Shown: piece by piece, positions 1 to 9,180 of the stretch
Position numbering within the stretch: the first letter of the stretch is position 1
How the letters are laid out: each line of letters starts with the position of its first letter
DNA from: Cellulosimicrobium funkei
Lineage (GTDB): Bacteria; Actinomycetota; Actinomycetes; Actinomycetales; Cellulomonadaceae
Assembly (NCBI RefSeq): GCF_004519295.1
Contig: NZ_SOZH01000001.1
Location: 124,001-188,000 of the forward strand
Direction: 5' to 3'
DNA length: 64,000 bases
Position numbers and translations under genes: made by a program
Notes under the pieces: model-generated
Told to the model about the DNA's origin: nothing
Database searches by the model: none
What the model saw: only the letters and a program-made list of their open reading frames with translations

Positions 1-1281
1 TGCCTCACCGAGGACACGAAGATCCTGCGCGCGGACACCGGCGCGGAGACCAGCCTCGGTGAGCTGTTCGCGCTCAACGCCAAGGACGTCCCCGTGTGGG
101 CGCTCAACGACCGGCTCCAGTACGTGCGCCGTCACCTCACGCACGTGTTCCCCACCGGGGTGAAGCCGGTGTTCAGGATGCGCCTCGCGTCAGGCAAGGA
201 GATCGAGGCGACGGCGAACCACCCGTTCCTCACCTACGACGGCTGGACGGCGCTCGGGGACCTGGAGGTGGGCTCGCGCATCGGTGTGCCGCGCCACGTG
301 CCGGGGCCGGAGCGGAACCTGGAGTGGGACGACCGCAAGGTCGTCATGCTCGCGCACCTCCTCGGTGACGGGTCGTTCGTGAAGCGCCAGCCGATCCGCT
401 ACGCCTCGATCGACGAGCGGAACCTCGCGACCGTCTCCGAGGCCGCAGGCGCTTTCGGCATCACCCCGATCCGCGACGAATATGCCGCCGCAAGAGTCAC
501 GACCCTGCGCCTCCCGGCGCCCTACCGTCTCGCTCGCGGCCGCCGGAACCCCATCGCCGAGTGGCTCGACGACCTGGGCCTGTTCGGGGCGCGCAGTCAC
601 GAGAAGTTCATCCCGACGAGCGTCTTCCACCTGCCCAAGCGTCAGATCGCCCTCTTCATCAAGCACATCTGGGCCACGGACGGCTCGGTGACGATCAACA
701 AGAACGGGCGCAGCGGTCGGATCTACTACGCCTCGACGTCCCGTGAGGTCGTCGACGGGCTGTCGCGCCTCCTGCTCCGCTTCGGCATCTCGACGCGCGT
801 GCGCACGGCGACACCCAAGGGGTCGTACCGCCCCGGGTACACGCTCGACGTGAGCGGGGTGGACGACCAGCGCCGCTTCCTCCAGGAGATCGGCGTGCAC
901 GGCGACCGCGGCGATGTCGCCGAGAAGCTGCTGACGATCATCCGCGAGACGCGGGCCAACACGAACGTCGACACCGTCCCGCGCCGGGTCTGGGACGACG
1001 TCCGCGAGATCCTCGTCGAGCGCGGCATGACGCACCGCGAGTTCGCAGCAGCGATCGGCACCGAGTTCTGCGGCAGCGCGCTGTGGAAGAACTCCCCGTC
1101 GAGGCACCGCCTCGGCAAGATCGCGGCTGTGCTCGAGAGCGAGGAGCTGGAGATCATGGCCGTCAACGACCTCCTGTGGGACGAGGTCGTCTCGATCGAG
1201 CCGATGGGGGAGAAGCAGGTCTACGACGCCACCGTCCTCGACGGGCACAACTTCGTCGCGAACGGCATCGCGGCACACAAC
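1..1281 (+). other. DnaB intein with LAGLIDADG homing endonuclease domain
   Basis: This is a 427-residue intein that splices itself out of DnaB. Residue 1 is the Cys nucleophile of C-L-T-E-D-T-K (splicing block A). A block B-like segment G-K-E-I-E-A-T-A-N-H-P-F follows at about residues 63-74. The C-terminal junction is V-A-N-G-I-A-A-H-N followed by Ser, the usual His-Asn plus Ser +1 arrangement. Two LAGLIDADG-type motifs, H-L-L-G-D-G-S-F (about residue 119) and I-W-A-T-D-G-S-V (about residue 223), show a homing endonuclease of the dodecapeptide class with its acidic residues present, so the element may still be mobile. All motifs are read directly from the frame. Confidence 0.93.
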
Positions 1282-1461
1282 AGCATCGAGCAGGACGCGG
1301 ACGTCGTGATCCTGCTCCACCGCGAGGACGCCTACGAGAAGGAGTCGCCACGCGCGGGCGAGGCGGATCTCATCGTCGCCAAGCACCGTAACGGTCCCAC
1401 CGACACGATCACCGTCGCGTTCCAGGGCCACTACCAGCGCTTCGCCGACATGCAGATGTAG
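1..1461 (+). CDS. dnaB: Replicative DNA helicase DnaB, C-terminal part, interrupted by an intein (5' end outside window)
   Basis: The open frame enters from the left edge and ends in TAG at 1459-1461. The last 59 residues (SIEQDADVVILLHRED... to FADMQM) are the conserved C-terminal segment of the RecA-like domain of the replicative helicase DnaB, which unwinds DNA at the fork. Everything before codon 428 is an intein, described separately. The insertion point, just before the Ser of S-I-E-Q-D-A-D, is a known DnaB intein site in actinobacteria. The N-terminal extein lies outside the window, so the full gene cannot be checked. The next gene starts over 330 bp downstream on the same strand and is unrelated. 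Confidence 0.93.
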   Translation, partial: CLTEDTKILRADTGAETSLGELFALNAKDVPVWALNDRLQYVRRHLTHVFPTGVKPVFRMRLASGKEIEATANHPFLTYDGWTALGDLEVGSRIGVPRHVPGPERNLEWDDRKVVMLAHLLGDGSFVKRQPIRYASIDERNLATVSEAAGAFGITPIRDEYAAARVTTLRLPAPYRLARGRRNPIAEWLDDLGLFGARSHEKFIPTSVFHLPKRQIALFIKHIWATDGSVTINKNGRSGRIYYASTSREVVDGLSRLLLRFGISTRVRTATPKGSYRPGYTLDVSGVDDQRRFLQEIGVHGDRGDVAEKLLTIIRETRANTNVDTVPRRVWDDVREILVERGMTHREFAAAIGTEFCGSALWKNSPSRHRLGKIAAVLESEELEIMAVNDLLWDEVVSIEPMGEKQVYDATVLDGHNFVANGIAAHNSIEQDADVVILLHREDAYEKESPRAGEADLIVAKHRNGPTDTITVAFQGHYQRFADMQM

Positions 1462-1798
1462 TGACGTGTTCGGCCGGGCACGTCGGACGGACGGAGGGCG
1501 GAGGGTTGCGTGCGGATTTGTCTGCCGCGATGGCACCTCCGTGGAGCGCTGGGGGCTCGGCGCGCTCGATGGCTTGGGCCGGGCGGTGAGCGTCTCGGCG
1601 CATATGTGGGGCATGTAGGCCAGTGGGCGCGGCGGCGGGCACGTGTGCGATCGAAGCGAGCGGCAGTGTGCGAAGGGTTGATAGCGCTGTCAACGTGTGC
1701 GAGGGTATGCCGCGGGACCGGCGTGGAGGCCGGGCCCGGCCTCCGAGTCATCGATGACCACCGACCCCACGCCGCCGTGGGACCAAGGGGAGCACCAC
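1462..1798. other. Intergenic leader region of the first GH92 gene
   Basis: This stretch of about 337 bp lies between dnaB and the first mannosidase gene. I see no coding potential of its own. It carries one palindromic operator-like site near 1677-1694 and a Shine-Dalgarno-like AAGGGGAG just before the start at 1799. No clear promoter hexamers are visible. Confidence 0.5.
1677..1694. promoter_or_regulatory. LacI-type operator candidate (upstream copy)
   Basis: GTTGATAGCGCTGTCAAC is an 18-bp near-perfect palindrome (one mismatched pair) with a central CG, the usual shape of a LacI-family operator. A second, almost identical site sits 128 bp downstream across the start codon of the GH92 gene. 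Such spacing could allow looping. Confidence 0.55.
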
Positions 1799-4700
1799 AT
1801 GCGGGTAGACAGCGCTGTCAACGCTGATCGCGATCCATTCTCGGCACGCACCGGACCAGCACGCTCTCGTCCGTCGCGTCCTGGCGGACGTCGGCGTCGC
1901 GCGGGCGCCGTCGTCGCGCTGACCACCGCGGTGAGCCTCGCGCTCCCGCTGGCGGCGTACGCGGCGCCCGGGATCGGGGCGTCGCCCGCGACCGCCGCCG
2001 GGACGGAGGCAGCGACGGGGTCCGATGCCGTCGCTTCCGCCGTCGACGGCCCGCTGGTCGACTACGTCAACCCGTTCATCGGGACCAAGGACGACGGCAA
2101 CACCTACCCGGGCGCTGCCGTGCCGTTCGGCATGGTGCAGCTCTCGCCGGACAACGGGCACAACGTCGGGTACGACTACGACCGCACGTCGGTGCGCGGG
2201 TTCTCGCTCGTGCACCTGTCCGGCGTCGGCTGCGGCCTCGGCGGTCCGCTCCCGACCCTGCCGACGACGGGCGCGATCACCTCGACCGACTACGGCCAGT
2301 ACGCGCTCGGTTTCTCGCACGACGACGAGAAGGCCTCGCCGGGGTACTACCGCGTGGGTCTCCAGTCGCCGGCGGGCACGATCGAGGCCGAACTCACCGC
2401 GACCGAGCGCACGGGCGTCCAGCGGTACACGTTCCCCGCGACGGCGCAGGCGAACGTCCTGCTCAACGCCGGCCAGGCGCTCAACCGCGTGACGGAGTCC
2501 GACGTGCGCGTCGTCGACGACCGCACGGTCGAGACCCGCATCACCGTGCGCGGCTTCTGCCAGGACACCGAGCCGCAGACGATCTGGACCCGCACGACCT
2601 TCGACCGTCCCTTCGTCGCGCACGGCACGTGGGACGGCCAGGTCGTCACCGCGGGCGCGGACGCCGCGTCGGGCGGCGAGGGTCGGCGCGGCGCGTACGT
2701 CACGTTCGACACGACCGGCGGCGACCTCGACGTCGAGGCCGTCACCGCGATGAGCTACGTGGGCGCCGACGGCGCCGCGGCGAACCTCGCTGCGGAGGCG
2801 GGGACGTTCGACGCCGTGCACGACGCCGCGCGCACGGCCTGGGAGGAGCGTCTCGGCCTCGTGCAGGTCGCGCAGGGCGCGGAGGACGACCTGCGCACGT
2901 TCTACTCGTCGCTCTACCGCAGCTTCCTCGCGCCGAACGTCGGCTCCGACGTCGACGGGCGCTACCGCGGCTGGGACCAGGAGGTCCACGCCGCCGAGCC
3001 GGGCTTCACCTACTACCAGAACTACTCGCTGTGGGACACGTACCGCACGCAGCAGCAGCTCCTGTACCTGCTCGCGCCCGAGGAGTCGGCCGACATGGCG
3101 CTCTCGCTCGTGCGCCAGGGCCAGCAGGGCGGGTGGCTCCCGCGCTGGGGCTACGGCACGGTCGAGACGAACATCATGACCGGCGACCCGGCGACGCCGT
3201 TCCTCGTCAGCGCCTGGCGCCAGGGCCTGCTCGCGGGCCACGAGGAGGAGGCGTACGCGGTCCTGAGGGAGAACGCCGACGGCGTCCCGCCTGCGGACTC
3301 GCCCTTCAACGGGCGCGCGGCGAACGGCGAGTACCTGCGCGACGGGTTCGTCCCGCACGAGCCGGCGCGCTCGGGCAAGCCCGGCGACTACGATCTCCAG
3401 CACGGCGCCTCGGCGACCATGGAGTACGCCCTCGCCGACGCGATGCTCTCGACGATGGCGCGCGGCCTCGGCCACGACGAGGACGCCGACCGCTACGCGG
3501 CCCGCGGCCAGAGCTACCGCAACGTGTTCGACCCGCGCACGGGCAACTTCCGGGCGCGTAACGCGGACGGCTTCTTCGTGGGCGACGCGGACCCCGCGCA
3601 CTCCGACGGCTTCCACGAGGGCACCGCGGTGCAGTACCAGTGGCTCGTGCCGCAGGACGTACCCGGCCTGTTCGACCTCATGGGCGGCACCGACGCTGCG
3701 GTCGAGCGCCTCGACGCGTTCTTCGCCTACGACGAGCTGGTCGCCGACCCGGCGCGCGTCGCGAGCGAGGTGTGGGTCAACGGGACGTACGACTACTACG
3801 GCTGGGAGACCTACAACCCGAACAACGAGCCGAACCTCCACGCGCCGTACGTGTACCTGTGGACCGGGCAGCCGTGGAAGACGACGGACGTCGTGCGCGC
3901 CGCGTCCACGCTGTTCACCGACGGCTCCGACGGCGTCACGGGCAACGACGACCTCGGCACGATGTCCGCGTGGCACGTGCTGTCGTCGATCGGCGTGTAC
4001 CCGATCGTGCCGGGCACCGACCTGTGGGGCCTGACGACCCCGCTGTTCGACGACGTGACGATCACGCTCGACCCCGAGGTGTTCGGTCGGGACTCCCTGC
4101 ACCTCACCGCCGACGGCGTCGCGCCCGACGCGCACTACACGCAGTCCGTCTCGCTCGGTGGCGAGCCGCTCGACCGTGCCTGGGTCACGGGCGACGAGCT
4201 CACCGCGGCGGGCACGCTCGACGTCGCGGTCGGCTCCGAGCCGTCCGCCTGGGCGACCGACCCCGCGGCCTCGCCGGGCGCCGTCGTGCCCGCGGACGGC
4301 ACGGTGGAGCGCCTGTTCGTCGGGGCGACGCCGCGGCAGCCGGTCCTCGCCCCGGGTGGGCAGACCGAGGTCGCGGTCCAGGTCGTCGCCCAGGGCGCGG
4401 GGACGTCCAGCGGGACGCTCGAGGTGACGTCCGACGGCGCGGTCACCGCGACGACCGACCTCGCCGACTGGACCGCCGAGTCCGACGGCCTGCCGGCCAC
4501 GGTCGAGGGCACGGTCACGCTCGCCGCACCCGCGGACGCCGAGCCGGGGCTCCACACCGTGCGTCTCGTCGTGCGCGACGCCGGGGGGACCGAGGCGGTC
4601 CGCGAGGTGCAGGTCGTGGTGTCCGGGGAGTCGTGGATCGCGGACGCGTTCGACAACGTCGGCATCGGCGACGCCGGGGCGGCCAACGCGAACCTCGACG

Positions 4701-5482
4701 GCTCGGGCGCCTACCTCCTGCGCGACCTGCTCGCCGACCTCGGGGCCGTCCAGGGTCTGGAGCTCACCGTGCCGGGCACGGACCTCACCTACACGCTCGG
4801 GGCCCCGCCGGCGGGCGCGCCCGACAACGTCGCCGCGAGCGGCGAGGTCCTCGAGGTGCCCGAGCACCTGCGCTCGGCCCGCCACCTCTCGGTGGTCGGG
4901 ACGAGCACGCACGGCACGCACGGGGGAGGCCTCGTGCTCGGGTTCGCCGACGGGACGTCGCAGACCGTCGACGTGCGCCTCAGCGACTGGTGCACGGGCT
5001 CGCCCGAGCCCGGCAACATCACGGTCGCGAAGGCCGGGGCGCGCGGCGACCGCGAGAACGTGCAGAAGATCGGCTGCGGGCTCTACGCCACCGCGCCCGT
5101 CGCGATCCCGGAGGGCAAGGTCCTGACGTCGGTCACGCTGCCGAACGACGAGCGGTTCCACGTGTTCGCGATCGCGACCGACGCGACCGGGGTCGTCCCC
5201 GCGCCGCAGGTCGAGGTCACGGCGCAGGCCCGCTGCCTCGGCGGCAAGGCGTTCGTCGCGGTGCGCGCGCTCAACACCGGCGAGCGGCCCGCCGCGATCG
5301 AGCTCGCGACCCCGTACGGCTCGAAGCTCTACGGTGACGTGGCGCCTGGGGCGAACGCGTACCAGTCGTTCGCCACCCGCGCCGCCGCCGTCGAGGCGGG
5401 CGAGGTCACGGTGACCGTGACGACGCCCAACGGTGAGCCCCAGCAGGTCACGGCCGCGTACGACGCCGCCGCCTGCTCCTGA
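1799..5482 (+). CDS. Secreted GH92 exo-alpha-mannosidase with C-terminal RCL/YQSF domain
   Basis: A 1227-residue enzyme expected to remove terminal alpha-mannose (or mannose-phosphate) from mannan or glycans outside the cell. The ATG at 1799 is chosen because of the SD-like AAGGGG and because it gives a signal peptide (Arg-rich start, hydrophobic core, cleavage near A-Y-A, about residue 55). The GH92 N-domain begins at about residue 86 (VDYVNPFIGT). Catalytic signatures are H-E-G-T-A-V-Q-Y (Glu607, Gln612), N-N-E-P-N, and GNDDLGTMSAW near residue 715. A NEW3-like beta domain follows near 850, another beta domain near 948, and the shared C-terminal domain occupies about 1139-1227. A terminator hairpin follows directly. 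Linkage specificity cannot be read from sequence alone. Gln612 may matter, because some GH92 enzymes that act on mannosyl phosphates lack the usual general acid. Confidence 0.9.
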   Translation: MRVDSAVNADRDPFSARTGPARSRPSRPGGRRRRAGAVVALTTAVSLALPLAAYAAPGIGASPATAAGTEAATGSDAVASAVDGPLVDYVNPFIGTKDDGNTYPGAAVPFGMVQLSPDNGHNVGYDYDRTSVRGFSLVHLSGVGCGLGGPLPTLPTTGAITSTDYGQYALGFSHDDEKASPGYYRVGLQSPAGTIEAELTATERTGVQRYTFPATAQANVLLNAGQALNRVTESDVRVVDDRTVETRITVRGFCQDTEPQTIWTRTTFDRPFVAHGTWDGQVVTAGADAASGGEGRRGAYVTFDTTGGDLDVEAVTAMSYVGADGAAANLAAEAGTFDAVHDAARTAWEERLGLVQVAQGAEDDLRTFYSSLYRSFLAPNVGSDVDGRYRGWDQEVHAAEPGFTYYQNYSLWDTYRTQQQLLYLLAPEESADMALSLVRQGQQGGWLPRWGYGTVETNIMTGDPATPFLVSAWRQGLLAGHEEEAYAVLRENADGVPPADSPFNGRAANGEYLRDGFVPHEPARSGKPGDYDLQHGASATMEYALADAMLSTMARGLGHDEDADRYAARGQSYRNVFDPRTGNFRARNADGFFVGDADPAHSDGFHEGTAVQYQWLVPQDVPGLFDLMGGTDAAVERLDAFFAYDELVADPARVASEVWVNGTYDYYGWETYNPNNEPNLHAPYVYLWTGQPWKTTDVVRAASTLFTDGSDGVTGNDDLGTMSAWHVLSSIGVYPIVPGTDLWGLTTPLFDDVTITLDPEVFGRDSLHLTADGVAPDAHYTQSVSLGGEPLDRAWVTGDELTAAGTLDVAVGSEPSAWATDPAASPGAVVPADGTVERLFVGATPRQPVLAPGGQTEVAVQVVAQGAGTSSGTLEVTSDGAVTATTDLADWTAESDGLPATVEGTVTLAAPADAEPGLHTVRLVVRDAGGTEAVREVQVVVSGESWIADAFDNVGIGDAGAANANLDGSGAYLLRDLLADLGAVQGLELTVPGTDLTYTLGAPPAGAPDNVAASGEVLEVPEHLRSARHLSVVGTSTHGTHGGGLVLGFADGTSQTVDVRLSDWCTGSPEPGNITVAKAGARGDRENVQKIGCGLYATAPVAIPEGKVLTSVTLPNDERFHVFAIATDATGVVPAPQVEVTAQARCLGGKAFVAVRALNTGERPAAIELATPYGSKLYGDVAPGANAYQSFATRAAAVEAGEVTVTVTTPNGEPQQVTAAYDAAACS
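1805..1822. promoter_or_regulatory. LacI-type operator candidate (inside start of GH92 gene)
   Basis: GTAGACAGCGCTGTCAAC repeats the core of the site at 1677-1694 and lies over codons 3-8 of the GH92 gene. A repressor bound here would block early elongation or form a loop with the upstream site. It also has to encode V-D-S-A-V-N, so coding constraint is an alternative explanation. Confidence 0.5.
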
Positions 5483-5485
5483 TCG

Positions 5486-5521
5486 ACGGTGGCGCGGGGC
5501 CGTACGGTCCCGCGCCACCGT
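5486..5521 (+). terminator. Hairpin terminator after first GH92 gene
   Basis: A perfect 13-bp GC-rich stem (ACGGTGGCGCGGG with its complement) and a 10-nt loop lie 3 bases after the stop codon. There is no T-tract, as is common in actinobacteria. Confidence 0.75.
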
Positions 5522-5563
5522 CCTCCACGCTCCTTCCCGCTCCTTCGTCCTGTGAGGACCCGC

Positions 5564-8500
5564 ATGTCTCGAACACGTCCTGCGCGCACCACGGTGCGGC
5601 GCACCGTCGCGGCGCTCTCCGCCACGGCGGTCCTGGCCGCCGGCCTCTCGCTCGCCCCCGCCGTCGGCCTCGCGGTGCCGGCGGTCGCGGCCGTACCCGA
5701 CCTCGTCGAGGACCCCGTCTCCTTCGTCGACCCGTTCGTCGGCACCGGTCAGGCGACGGGTGTCGTCGGGGAGATCAACAACTTCCCCGGGCCGTCGATG
5801 CCGTTCGGCATGATGCAGCTCTCGCCCGACACGCAGGTCTCCGTGGGCAACGGCGACAAGGCGTACGCGGGCTACCGCTACTCGCACCAGGCGATCCGCG
5901 GCTTCTCCATGACTCACGCGGCCGCCGGGTGCTGGATCTTCGGCGACGTCCCGATCCTCCCGGTGACGGGCGACGTCGGGCAGTACCCGTGGGACCGCAA
6001 GGAGTCGTTCAGCCACGACGCGGAGAGTGCCGAGGTCGGCCGGTACGCGGTCACGCTCCAGTCGTCGGGGATCGAGGCGGAGCTGTCGGCCGCGACCCGC
6101 TCGGGCGGGCTGACGTTCGACTACCCCGAGGGCGGTGCCGCGTCGCAGGTGATCGTCAACGCCGCGGGCTCGCTCGCGAGCGTGCGCAACGCGACGGTCG
6201 AGGTCGAGGACGCGCGCACGGTCACCGGCTCGGTGACGAGCGGCGGGTTCTGCGGCAAGAACAACACCCACACGACGTACTTCGCGATCGAGCTCGACCA
6301 GGACGCGCGGGCGTTCGGCACGTGGCAGGGCTCGACCGTCTCGCCCGGCGACCCGTCGGCCGACGGCAACGGCGCGGGCGCGTGGCTCACCTTCGCGCCC
6401 GGCGCGACGGTGCACGCGAAGGTCGGCATGTCCTACGTGAGCGTCGAGGGCGCGCGCGCCAACCTCGCGGCCGAGATCCCGGGCTTCGACTTCGACGCCG
6501 TCCGGGACGCGAACCGCGCCGCGTGGTCCGACCTGCTCGGGAAGGTCCGCGTCGCGGGGGAGGACGCCGACGACCTCACGATGTTCTACACGTCGCTCTA
6601 CCACTCGCTGCTGCACCCGAACACGTTCACCGACGTGGACGGCCGGTACGTCGGGTTCGACGGCGAGATCCACCAGGCACCCGAGGGGCACGAGCGGTAC
6701 GCGAACTTCTCGGACTGGGACACGTACCGGTCGCTCGGGGCGCTCCAGGCGCTGCTGGCGCCCGACCGGGCGTCGGACATGGCGCAGTCGCTCGTCGAGG
6801 TCGCCGACCAGTCCGGCTGGCTGCCGCGATGGCCGGTCGCGAACCAGCACACGGGCCAGATGACCGGTGACTCCTCGGTGCCGCTCATCGCGAGCATGTA
6901 CGCGTTCGGGGCGCGCGACTTCGACGCGGAGTCGGCGCTCGCGCACATGGTCAAGGGCGCGACGAGCGCCGCCCCGACCGCGAACGGCTACGTGCAGCGG
7001 CGTGGGATCGAGACGTATCTCGAGCGCGGGTACGCGCCGCAGACCGAGGAGTTCCGGGGCGACCACCGCGTCGTGGGCGCGTCCATCACGCTCGAGTGGT
7101 CGATCGCCGACTTCGCGATCGGGCAGCTCGCGGCCGCGCTCGGCCAGGACGACGTCGCCGCCGAGTACGCCGCGCGCGGCCAGTGGTGGCAGAACGTCCA
7201 CGACCCCGTGACCCGCACGGCGGGCGCCCGGAACGACGACGGCACGTTCGTGCGGTCGCAGGGCGGCGGCGGGTTCGGGCAGGAGGGCTTCGACGAGGGC
7301 AACGCCGAGCAGTACACGTGGCTCGTGCCGCAGAACGTCGCGGGGCTCACCGACGCGCTCGGGGGGCGCGAGGCCGTCGCGGAGCGGCTCGACGCCTTCA
7401 CGGCGCAGCACAACGCCGGCCCGAACGAGCCGTACCTGTGGATCGGCAACGAGCCGAACTTCGGCGTCCCGTGGCTGTACGACTACGTGGGCCAGCCGTG
7501 GCGCACGAGCGAGCTCGTCGACGAGCTCACGTCCACGCTGTTCCGCCCCGAGCCGAACGGCAAGCCCGGCAACGACGACCTCGGCGCCCAGGCCGGCTGG
7601 TACGTGTGGGCCGCGATGGGCCTGTACCCGACCACGCCGGGCACGGACGTGCTCGCGCTCAACGCGCCGCGCTTCGACCGCGTCGTGGTCGACCTCGGCG
7701 AGGGCGAGACCCTCGACCTGCGCGCCACCGGCGCCTCGACCGGCGCCCGCTACATCAGCGGCGTCACCATCGACGGCGCGGCCTGGGACGGGACCTCGCT
7801 GCCGCGCCACATCGCGCACGAGGGCGGCGTCGTCGAGCTCGCGATGTCGACCGAGCGCGACACCACGTGGGGGACCGCGGTCGCGGACGCCCCGCCGTCG
7901 TGGCGCGACGGCGAGTCCGCCGTCGTCGCCGCGGCGGACCCGGGCCTCGTGACGGTCGCGCCCGGCGGGTCGGCCGACGCGTCGGTGGCCGTGCAGCTCT
8001 TCGGCGCCGACGCCGCGGACGTGCGCGTCGCGGTCGACGCCCCCGACGGCATCGGGGTCGGCGAGCCCGCGCTCGTCGACGACGGCTCGGGCCACCTCAC
8101 CGGCACGGTCCCCGTCCAGGTAGGTGCCGGCGTCGCGTCCGGCTACCACGACGCGCGGCTCGTGGTCGCGGCCGGGGACGACGACGTCGAGGTGCCGCTC
8201 ACCGTCCTCGTCGCCGCGCCCGGGTCGCTCGTCGCGGCGTACGACACGGTCGGCACCGCGCCCGAGGCGAACCGCGGCGTCGGGAACTTCGACGCGGCCG
8301 GCAACTCGTTCTCGCGCGAGGCGCTCGCCGACGCCGGGCTCACGCCCGGGTCGGTGCACGAGGTCGACGGCCTGGCGTTCACGTGGCCGTCCTCGCCCGT
8401 GGGGCGCCCGGACTCGGTCACGCTCACCGGTGAGACCGTGCGGCTCGACGTGCCGACGAGCCGGCTCGCGTTCGTCGGCGCGGCGACCGACGGGACCCAC

Positions 8501-9049
8501 CGCGGGACCGCGGTCGTCACGCTCGACGACGGCAGCACCGCGTCCACGAGGATCGGCTTCGGTGACTGGGTGCTGCCCAGCGCGGACGGGTCGCCCGTGG
8601 AGGGCAACTCCGTCGTCGCGCAGATGAACCGGCGCAACGGCGACAAGGACAGCGCGTTCGTGTTCGCCACCGCCCCGTACACCGCGCCCGAGGGCCGGCG
8701 GGTGGTCGCGGTGACGTTCCCCGACGTCGACGACCTGCACGTCTTCGCGATCGCGGCCGAGCCGGCCGCGGACGTGCACCTCGTGGACGTGACGGTCTCC
8801 CCGCGCTGCCTCGCCGGGACCCCGTACCTGGCGGTGCGCGCGGCGAACGTCTCCGCCGGGGCCGTCGACGTCGACCTCACCACGGGCGTGGGCTCGCGGT
8901 CCTTCACGGCCGTCGCCCCCGGCGCGAACGCCTACCAGTCGTTCGCCGCCCGCGGCGCGACCGGGGACGTCGACGTCACCGTGACGGCCACGGGGGAGGA
9001 GGGGACGCAGACGGTCACGCAGACCGTCGTCGTCCCGCGCTGCGCCTGA
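5564..9049 (+). CDS. Second secreted GH92 alpha-mannosidase-family protein with C-terminal RCL/YQSF domain
   Basis: 1161 residues from the ATG at 5564, preceded by GTGAGGA; earlier in-frame starts would put a non-signal sequence first. A signal peptide spans about residues 1-42. The GH92 N-domain starts with VSFVDPFVGTG near residue 53. Active-site segments are D-E-G-N-A-E-Q-Y (Glu578, Gln583), G-N-E-P-N-F, and GNDDLGAQAGWY near 669. The last differs from the M-S-A-W form of the upstream paralogue, so substrate choice probably differs. A NEW3-like domain (about 797), a second beta domain (about 891) and the shared C-terminal domain (about 1073-1161) follow in the same order as in the upstream gene, so the two probably arose from one architecture by duplication. 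It acts extracellularly on mannan or glycoprotein side chains; exact linkage is unknown. Confidence 0.88.
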   Translation: MSRTRPARTTVRRTVAALSATAVLAAGLSLAPAVGLAVPAVAAVPDLVEDPVSFVDPFVGTGQATGVVGEINNFPGPSMPFGMMQLSPDTQVSVGNGDKAYAGYRYSHQAIRGFSMTHAAAGCWIFGDVPILPVTGDVGQYPWDRKESFSHDAESAEVGRYAVTLQSSGIEAELSAATRSGGLTFDYPEGGAASQVIVNAAGSLASVRNATVEVEDARTVTGSVTSGGFCGKNNTHTTYFAIELDQDARAFGTWQGSTVSPGDPSADGNGAGAWLTFAPGATVHAKVGMSYVSVEGARANLAAEIPGFDFDAVRDANRAAWSDLLGKVRVAGEDADDLTMFYTSLYHSLLHPNTFTDVDGRYVGFDGEIHQAPEGHERYANFSDWDTYRSLGALQALLAPDRASDMAQSLVEVADQSGWLPRWPVANQHTGQMTGDSSVPLIASMYAFGARDFDAESALAHMVKGATSAAPTANGYVQRRGIETYLERGYAPQTEEFRGDHRVVGASITLEWSIADFAIGQLAAALGQDDVAAEYAARGQWWQNVHDPVTRTAGARNDDGTFVRSQGGGGFGQEGFDEGNAEQYTWLVPQNVAGLTDALGGREAVAERLDAFTAQHNAGPNEPYLWIGNEPNFGVPWLYDYVGQPWRTSELVDELTSTLFRPEPNGKPGNDDLGAQAGWYVWAAMGLYPTTPGTDVLALNAPRFDRVVVDLGEGETLDLRATGASTGARYISGVTIDGAAWDGTSLPRHIAHEGGVVELAMSTERDTTWGTAVADAPPSWRDGESAVVAAADPGLVTVAPGGSADASVAVQLFGADAADVRVAVDAPDGIGVGEPALVDDGSGHLTGTVPVQVGAGVASGYHDARLVVAAGDDDVEVPLTVLVAAPGSLVAAYDTVGTAPEANRGVGNFDAAGNSFSREALADAGLTPGSVHEVDGLAFTWPSSPVGRPDSVTLTGETVRLDVPTSRLAFVGAATDGTHRGTAVVTLDDGSTASTRIGFGDWVLPSADGSPVEGNSVVAQMNRRNGDKDSAFVFATAPYTAPEGRRVVAVTFPDVDDLHVFAIAAEPAADVHLVDVTVSPRCLAGTPYLAVRAANVSAGAVDVDLTTGVGSRSFTAVAPGANAYQSFAARGATGDVDVTVTATGEEGTQTVTQTVVVPRCA

Positions 9050-9053
9050 CCGG

Positions 9054-9091
9054 CGGCGGGCACGCACCGAGCGCTCGGTGCGTGCCCGCCG
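9054..9091. terminator. 38-bp perfect palindrome, terminator of second GH92 gene
   Basis: Two uninterrupted 19-bp arms (9054-9072 and 9073-9091) are exact reverse complements with no loop, starting 4 bases after the stop codon. It probably acts as a terminator. The centre also resembles a TetR-type operator (ACCGAGCGCTCGGT). Confidence 0.7.
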
Positions 9092-9180
9092 TCGCGCTCG
9101 ACCGCTGTACCCGCACGACCGCACGACCGGTCTCACCGACCGCACCGACGCACGACCGACAACGACGAGAGGGACGACCC

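Noticed and set aside
1748-9145. Very long antisense open frame (over 2400 codons) opposite the two GH92 genes
   Set aside because: Its composition is dominated by Arg, Val, Asp and Gly with no recognisable domains. It is the mirror of strong GC-third-position coding on the plus strand. Similar antisense frames opposite other genes (for example 25773-28760 and 56583-60362) were rejected for the same reason.
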